Assembly (NCBI GenBank): GCA_035048815.1
Contig: JAUCBN010000047.1
Span: 11,932,001-11,996,000 of the forward strand
DNA length: 64,000 bases
Source: Abelmoschus esculentus
Lineage: Eukaryota; Streptophyta; Magnoliopsida; Malvales; Malvaceae
Direction: 5' to 3'
A model generated the notes under the pieces. The model was not told where the DNA came from and did not search any database. It saw nothing but the letters and a program-made list of their open reading frames with translations. Shown here in pieces: positions 57,466-64,000 of the stretch (its first letter is position 1; the number at the start of each line of letters is the position of its first letter). Both the position numbers and the translations under genes were made by a program.

Positions 57466-60400
57466 TCAAATGTTTGATGGAGGCTTGTAATCAAGCATCT
57501 CCCTGATATTTAGCTTGATCGAAGGACCCATCGATGTGCATATATGTGCACTTTTCCAGTATACTCCTTTTGCACCTTTCGGCTTGTTTGTTTCGATCGA
57601 TTTCTGTCAACAACAAAACCATGTAAACATCAGAGTTCAATTCTGGTTTTCGTATCACAAAATGTGTTCGCAAGATAGAAACGGAGAGCAAGAAGGCGGC
57701 AGGGTTTGACATACAACTGCTGCAAGAAAATTCACAAGGAGGTCGTCTTCAGAGAAGTCTACTTTGCCGAAAGGTATGTGGACAATCCCGGTTTTATCAG
57801 CTCTGTATTCAACTTTACCCTTTTTGAATTCTTCTATAGCCTTCAAAAGAAATGATTCAATAAACATTATAGTTAATATCACCATTGCTAGCTACCACAC
57901 ACCATTCAATTGCGAATTCATTGAAACTAAAATGATCAACAAGAACTCATCAAAGCATAACAATCAGATCTTACCTGAGGTATATTTGGGGTAACAGTAC
58001 CAGCTTTCGGATTTGGCATGAGCCCACGTGGTCCTAGAATCTTTCCAAGGCTTGCAACCTAATTTAGAAGCAGGAAGATGTTAAAATAAACCCATAGTGA
58101 CAATTATTGTCATTTCGACCAAAAAGGGACATCTCATTAATTGAAATAAGAGCAGCAAACCAGCACCTTAACCATCATATCTGGGGAAGCAATTAACTTG
58201 TCAAAGTCCATGAATCCTCCTTTTATTTGTTCAATCAAGTCCTCACCACCAACAATATCTGCTCCAGCATTTTTTGCTTCATCAAACTTTTCACCTGCAA
58301 AGATATTACAGAAAAACAATTAATTTGTGTTGCTAAACCTCAGAAAAGAAAACTTTATCCTAATAGGATTCCATTTAAGATCTTTAACTACTATCACTTG
58401 CCTAGAGTACATTGTTCTAAAATGATTACTGTTTATATTTAGTAGTTCAGAACCTACTCAATCTTGGGACATGAACCATAACATGATTCAGCTATGTTTC
58501 CTTGCTGGAAATATTTGAGATATTTCAAAAGAACATTATCTCACATCTTCTAGCTATTTAACCTGTTATTTATATATCATGGCACCCACTTCATTAAATT
58601 TATAACTTCTAAAAGTTTGATGGATTTATCTCCTGCTTTTTCGCCTAAAAGTTCACTATTCCTACCATAAGTACCCTTGTTCTATGAAAAGACAAATTTC
58701 TTTAGAGTATTCTTTGGTTTTTCCTTGTTTTAGATCTTGTCTTGCTCTCCAAATTGACGAGCTTATTTAATCCTTGGTGATGCATGTGAAGCTTTAATCT
58801 TGGACGATACATTCAAGCTTGAAAACATTGTTCTATACACCAAAAAACGCATCTCCTCTCATTCTCTCTTGCTTTTTCTAGCCCAACCTTTGCAGACAAG
58901 CCTATAAATATCAAACCTGACAACATTGTTTTACAACTAAAAACGCATGTCTCCTCTAATTGTCTCTTGTTTTTCTAGCCTAACCTTTGTTTACAATTCT
59001 ATAAATACCAAGCCTGACAACATTGTTTTATACACCAAAATATGCAGGTCACCTATCATTCTCTCTTCCATACCATTGAGTATTTTTCTTAAGAGTATTC
59101 TTTGCTGTTCCTGCCCCTATTCTTCGAATAGATAAACTTGTTAAATCTTGAGGATACACTATACGACGAATTATTCTTAAGAATATTATTCAATACGCTC
59201 CGAGCTTTATAATTCAGATTTCAGAATTTGGTTTGTTCAATTTAGCTGAAAATACCCCCACACATTTATTCAGTAGCTTTCTCACAATTTTATGCAAGAA
59301 TTTGTAGATTTAAAAACAAATTCCATTACAAATGAAATGAAAACAAGTTATGGCAAAAAAGATAAGAATGCATCGAAGTGCAGTAACTACCTTGAGTAAG
59401 AACGGCAACCTTAACCTTTTGTCCTGTTCCCTTAGGCAAATTCACCTACAAGATAAAATAGTCCAACGAAAGTAGTAGGATATTAGGCAAAACACCAAAG
59501 GTCAGTCAGAACATGGCTACGATGAGGTTATCATACAAAGCACAAAAAACTTACGGTTGCTCTAAGCTGTTGATCATTATACTTAGGATCGATGTTAAGA
59601 CGGAAATGAGCTTCAGCTGTCTCTACAAACTTTGTACATGACATTTCCTTTAGCAAAGATATTGCTGTCTTTACATCATATTCCTTTTTGTTTTCCCTTA
59701 ATTTTTGAATTTCCAAGAATCTCTTGGACCTTGTCTGCAGTTTGAGCCGGAAAATAAACTGAATTAAATAACTGAATGCAAGTAAACATCACAAACATAT
59801 ACATTAACCGCATATTTAACAAAGTAACCATTTCAGATAGACCATGACTCCATATATCAAAATACTTGAACTTAAACTCGATTCGATTGTAAAACCTTTA
59901 CTGCATTAGAAACTGTGTATTTAACAAAGTAACCATTTCAGATAGACCATGACTCCATATATCAAAATTCTTGAACATAAACTCGATTCAATTGTAAAAC
60001 CTTTACTGCATTAGAAACTGCGTATTTAACAAAGTAACCATTTCTGATAGACCATGACTCCATATATCAAAATTCTTGAACTTAAACTCGATTCGATTGT
60101 AAAACCTTTACTGCATTAGAAACTGCATATTTAACAAAGTAACCATTTCAGATAGACAATGGCTCCATATATCAAAATTCTTGAACTTTAACACTATTCA
60201 ATTGTAAAACCCTTCACTGCAGTAGAAACTCAAAAACTAAAGGATTGGAGTGGGGAGGGGAAAACCCTTTATTTGGAAGGAATTTTTAATCATGGTAAGT
60301 AAAACTGTACAAGTAAGGGAGATTGAGTACTCTTTCCTTTCAGCTTAAAAATTCAATCTTTTATTTAAGACAACACAACAAACACTGTTTTCCCTAAGCT

Positions 60401-60814
60401 AAGCGAAAACCCAGACACAAAATTATCCAACATATTTAATAAACAAAGGCACAGCAGGTAAAAATTTCGAAAACCACATACTCTGTCTCTCTTAAGAGGC
60501 AACGCGGCCTTCCCTTTCTTGGGCTTGGACGGGGCAGTAACAGTAGCAGCAGTAGAGCCACCGTCCTCTTCCTCCGCGGCCTCAGCCACCTCGACCTCCG
60601 TAGCCACGGCAGCCACCATGACATTCTTGGAGCCTCTCCGGGCACACAGATCAGCCCATCTTGCGCCAGATTTTCCGTCTATGGAAGTCTTGAGAGAAAC
60701 GACGGGTTTTTTGGAGTTGAAAGACAGAACCGAAAGGGTGAGGTCTTGGGGGTGTACGGTGGATGCGGCGTATGTTAGCATCAACGATGATGAAGGTGCT
60801 GTGCAAGTAGCCAT
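57466..60814 (-). CDS. RPL1: Plastid ribosomal protein L1 (uL1c), 7 exons
   Basis: L1 binds 23S rRNA and forms the L1 stalk of the chloroplast ribosome. Exons: 60482-60814, 59555-59734, 59391-59445, 58167-58294, 57975-58058, 57715-57840, 57466-57603. They total 1044 bp, 347 residues, in frame. Residues 1 to about 75 are a Ser/Thr-rich transit peptide (MATCTAPSSSLML...). Then comes a plastid-specific acidic stretch (VEVAEAAEEEDGG) and a Lys-rich linker. The L1 domain follows from about residue 110 with RSKRFLEIQKLREN, NLPKGTGQKVKVAVL, KILGPRGLMPNPKAGTVTPN and VEYRADKTGIVHIPFGKVDF. It ends MLDYKPPSNI. The bacterial-type motif order is complete. In Arabidopsis I recall this gene (AT3G63490) close to the DUS gene AT3G63510; here they are 41 kb apart. 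Confidence 0.95.
59815..60234 (-). repeat. Minisatellite, four 105-bp units, in RPL1 intron 1
   Basis: TTTAACAAAGTAACCATTTC begins at 59815, 59920, 60025 and 60130, an exact 105-bp period. Units differ by a few bases. The fourth is the most diverged at its end. All lie inside intron 1 and do not touch splice sites. Confidence 0.95.
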
Positions 60815-63678
60815 TGTTTCTGAACGAGAGCTTGTTTTTGGGCAATCTATAACTATTCTTATCTATCCATCCATAGTCGAAACGAAGAGGATAAGAGAGG
60901 TTTTTTTTTAATGGTGCAGTGAAATTTCTCAATTAATTTTTTTAAAAGTAATAAATATATATTTTTAATAACAAATATATTATAAGTTTAAGAATAAATA
61001 TATCACTCAAATAGTTTTTTTATAATAAATAATGTCATTAAATTAAAATAAGAATATGATTTAATAACAATTTTTAGTTTCTATAACTTATATATTCTAT
61101 TAATTTTGCTTTTAATTTAAAATAATTTAATAAATTTAATCTTTCATATTTAAAATTTTTACACCGTAACATTCGTGTTATTGTTCTAAATAATTGATAA
61201 ACTAATAGAATATATTAATCTTAATGTCTATCATTAATAGATATAGTCACTTCACTAATAAAAATTTTAAATATAAACGATTAAGTTTACTAAATTATTT
61301 TGAATTATAACCAAATTAATATAATACATAATTTTCATGAACTAAATTCTTATTATTAAATTTATAATTAAGTAACATCTAGTGTAATTTATCTATATTA
61401 CTTTTAGAAATAAAACTTAAAATATTTTTAATTTAAAAAAATACTAATTATTTGGTTTATAACCGTAAAAAGGGATTGATGACATCGATAATTATTGATA
61501 GTTTTGATCGAATATTGAAAAATTATGAGGTGACGTTAAAATGTAAATTATGCGACTGAAAATTGCATTAAAAGAATTAAGTTGGATTAAAAAAAATATT
61601 TTTTCCGTTTTTATGGAAAATCGGAAATGTAATAAAATTATATAATATCATAAAATTATATACGTATATCATATATATTATAAAAATTATTTAAATTAAA
61701 ATAAATTAACATTATAAATATATAATTAAATTTTAAATAAAATTCTAAGCAATTATAATTTACTCTATCTAAATTTTATAATTTTGATTAATTAAAAAAT
61801 TTAAATAAAATTTAAATTATAAAATAAAATAAATTAATTTTAACTTAAATGAAGCAATATATCAGAGATTTATTATTTTAAAAAATAATTGAATTTGAAT
61901 TTTAGATACTTTTTGGATCAAATTTAAATTTATATAATTAAATTATAATTCGAACTTAATTTTTTTAAAAATTCGATTATTAATTAAATTAAATTTAAAA
62001 TTTTTAAAATCAGATTTAAAGCCGATCCATTATCCTTCCTAATCGGATCGAGCCATGGCGAAGTGTTGTGGATCACAAATTAAAACTACCCGTCGGTTTT
62101 AATCTAAGAGTCTGTGGTTGGAAGAAGAGAACAAGATCAGGTGGGCCCAAGCCCTCGTGGCCTTTGTTCAACACGACTCACTCAAAAGTCTTCATCAGAC
62201 ACTAAGGAAAAGAATGAGTGAGATTAATAAATTTATTAATCAAATCATTAATTTAATTAAATTATAATAACACTTATAATTAGTATAGATTATAACTAAT
62301 TATTGTGAAATTAAATTGTATAAATTAGTAATTAAATTATTAATTTAGTAAATTTATAATTAGTAATTGAATAAGTAATTAGAATGGCGTAAATTTATTG
62401 AATAATTTTATTTCATATTAGTTTAATATTTAAATAGTTTTAAACATATGTATTTTTTTTAATATTTAAATAAAATAAAAAGTCATTACTATAAAAACAT
62501 TAGATAAAAAATCTAAATCAAGACATTAAATTCACACTCTTATGTTGCTTTTAAACTTAATAAAGACATTCTTTATTGATTAAAAAATAATTCAAGAAAA
62601 CTCATCATTATTAGAAATTAATGTTTGTTTAACAAAAAAAAAACTATAATTTCTAACTCTAACACATTTTTTAATAATTTATATAATTAATTTAATCACT
62701 AAAGTCAACTTAATTTTATATTATATATTACAATAAAAATAAATATAATATATTTATTTATATAATGATTTATTAAATATCATTTAAGATATTAATTACA
62801 TTTATAATACGTTATAAATATAATATATTTTATAAAATTTAATTGTTGTAACAAAAATAGTTATATCATTTAAGATATTAATCTTATATTTTATTAACCA
62901 AATATTATCATCTTACATTTCAACTAAATAAATCAAACAAAGTAAAATAATATTCTCAATAATTTATTAAATAATAATATTTCAAAAATCTTATTTTCAA
63001 ATATAATCTTACATTTTCCCAAATGCACCTTAAATCTTATTTTCAAATATAATCTTAATATAATCTTACATTTCAGACATTTATTTTAAATTATTTGAAA
63101 GTAAATTACGGATTAAATATCTAATTATATATAATTACCAAATCGAATTATTCATATTTTTTATACAATTTTAATATCAACATCAATTAAATATAACATC
63201 TATCATCATTAAAATCCACTACTGTTAATATACAAGATATAAAATGTCATGACTTCACAATAATTTAATATTTTTAAAGATTTAAATTCGAATAATTTAT
63301 ATATATAATATATGTTTTAAAAAATAAAAATCAAAGAATATTTTATAATCACAATATAATATTAAAAAGAGTTAATTAATATAATTATAAATTCAAGGAT
63401 TTAATCGGATAAAAATAATTAGTATTTTTTAAAATTTAAAGATTTTTTTTTCACATTTAATATATAGAGAAAATATTTGTCGACTGGTCTTCCACCGTTG
63501 AGTCTTACATTGCCTTCTTGTATCTTTTTATCTCCACCTCAGATGAAGCAAAAGCAACCCTTCAACTTCCATTTGCCTTCTCTTTGCCCTCTCTGGTCTC
63601 TGTAAGGCCAGAGACAGCGAAAACATAAAAACATCCTTTTGTCTTCGGTCTCACCACAAACACTCGCTCTTCTCTGCA
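60815..63678. other. AT-rich spacer; RPL1 promoter at left, RER promoter at right
   Basis: 60815-60950 is the 5' flank of RPL1. 60950-63480 is very AT-rich and I see no gene, except a small less AT-rich patch at 62030-62210 without a useful frame. From 63480 the composition shifts towards the downstream gene, with CT-rich leader sequence. Confidence 0.5.
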
Positions 63679-64000
63679 ATGGCAACCGCTACCATCTCCA
63701 CGCGCTCCTTCCTTCTACACTCCCACGCTCACCACCACAAACAGCAGAGCTTCGCTATCACTTCCTGCCGTATAAACACCGTCAGCATCAACAGCCCCTT
63801 CACTCACTCTCTTTTACTGACCGTCTCCGCCAGACCCCGTAATAAACTCCACCCCGCCACAGTAGTTTTCTCCTCGGGAAATGGCGGTACTGGTGGAACT
63901 GGCGGAACTGGGAGTGGAGGTGGCGGAGGACACGACGGTCACGACGATCAAGACCGGTCACGTAATCGATCCGAAGCAATCCTAGCTCTAGCTGAGGTAC
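63679..64000 (+). CDS. Probable RETICULATA-related (DUF3411) plastid protein, first exon, partial
   Basis: The frame is open from ATG 63679 to the window end, 107 codons. Residues 1-65 have transit-peptide character (Ser/Thr/His-rich, few acids, MATATISTRSFLLHSH). Next come a Gly/Thr repeat (GGTGGTGGTGSGGGGG), then HDGHDDQDRSRNRSEAILAL and AEV. A Gly-rich linker followed by an NR.EAILALAE motif is how the RETICULATA-related family of chloroplast envelope proteins starts, before two membrane helices. The conserved core lies outside the window, so the family call rests on a short stretch. The final GTAC may already be an intron donor. Confidence 0.55.
   Translation, partial: MATATISTRSFLLHSHAHHHKQQSFAITSCRINTVSINSPFTHSLLLTVSARPRNKLHPATVVFSSGNGGTGGTGGTGSGGGGGHDGHDDQDRSRNRSEAILALAEV

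Noticed and set aside
60519..60911. Open frame of 130 codons opposite RPL1 exon 1
   Set aside because: A shadow of the Ala/Ser/Glu-rich transit-peptide exon on the other strand. No independent gene signals.

Overview
This is a nuclear window from a flowering plant. The genes carry short exons with GT-AG introns, several products have chloroplast transit peptides, and the spacers are very AT-rich and full of LTR retrotransposons and MITEs. The proteins read as eudicot. The flavour of the photosystem II 5 kDa, TAB2 and PHD genes suggests Malvaceae (cotton or a relative), but this is from memory and is not proven.

Layout, left to right. 1-4190 is a partial, decayed Ty1/copia element on the minus strand, apparently inside an intron of the actin-related ARP7 gene (exons 1-3 at 4470-6126, minus). 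Next come a one-exon nuclear gene for the PSII 5 kDa lumen protein (7508-7828, minus) and a 12-exon DusA-like tRNA-dihydrouridine synthase (8307-16929, minus). Intron 7 of the latter holds a complete young copia element (9673-14744, plus; ATTAG target duplication). 18223-20025 is a broken copy of the chloroplast translation factor gene ATAB2. It is followed by a 13-exon PHD-finger gene (20607-25561, minus), a small unknown gene (27147-27521, minus) and a DUF642 cell-wall protein gene (33287-34800, plus).

35-47 kb is gene-poor. It holds a Mutator-like element with very long inverted arms and a 9-bp target duplication (36478-37743), several hAT-type MITEs with 8-bp duplications, a three-copy foldback MITE family, and a direct duplication carrying two nearly identical 75-residue genes (43235-43462 and 45821-46048, minus). 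47375-52135 is a third, older copia element. The right end has an intact Notchless/NLE ribosome-assembly gene (53223-56847, plus), the gene for plastid ribosomal protein L1 (57466-60814, minus) converging on it, and the first exon of a probable RETICULATA-related plastid protein gene running off the window (63679-64000, plus).

The genes do not form one pathway. Several concern translation or its machinery: plastid L1, NLE for the 60S subunit, tRNA dihydrouridylation, and the ATAB2 relic. ATAB2, PHD finger and DUF642 lie in the order I remember for Arabidopsis AT3G08010-08020-08030, so the pseudogene appears to sit at the ancestral locus. I found no clearly new multi-gene system. The best leads are the loss of ATAB2 at its syntenic site, the young but stop-ridden copia element in the DUS intron, the long-armed MULE and the duplicated 75-residue gene pair.
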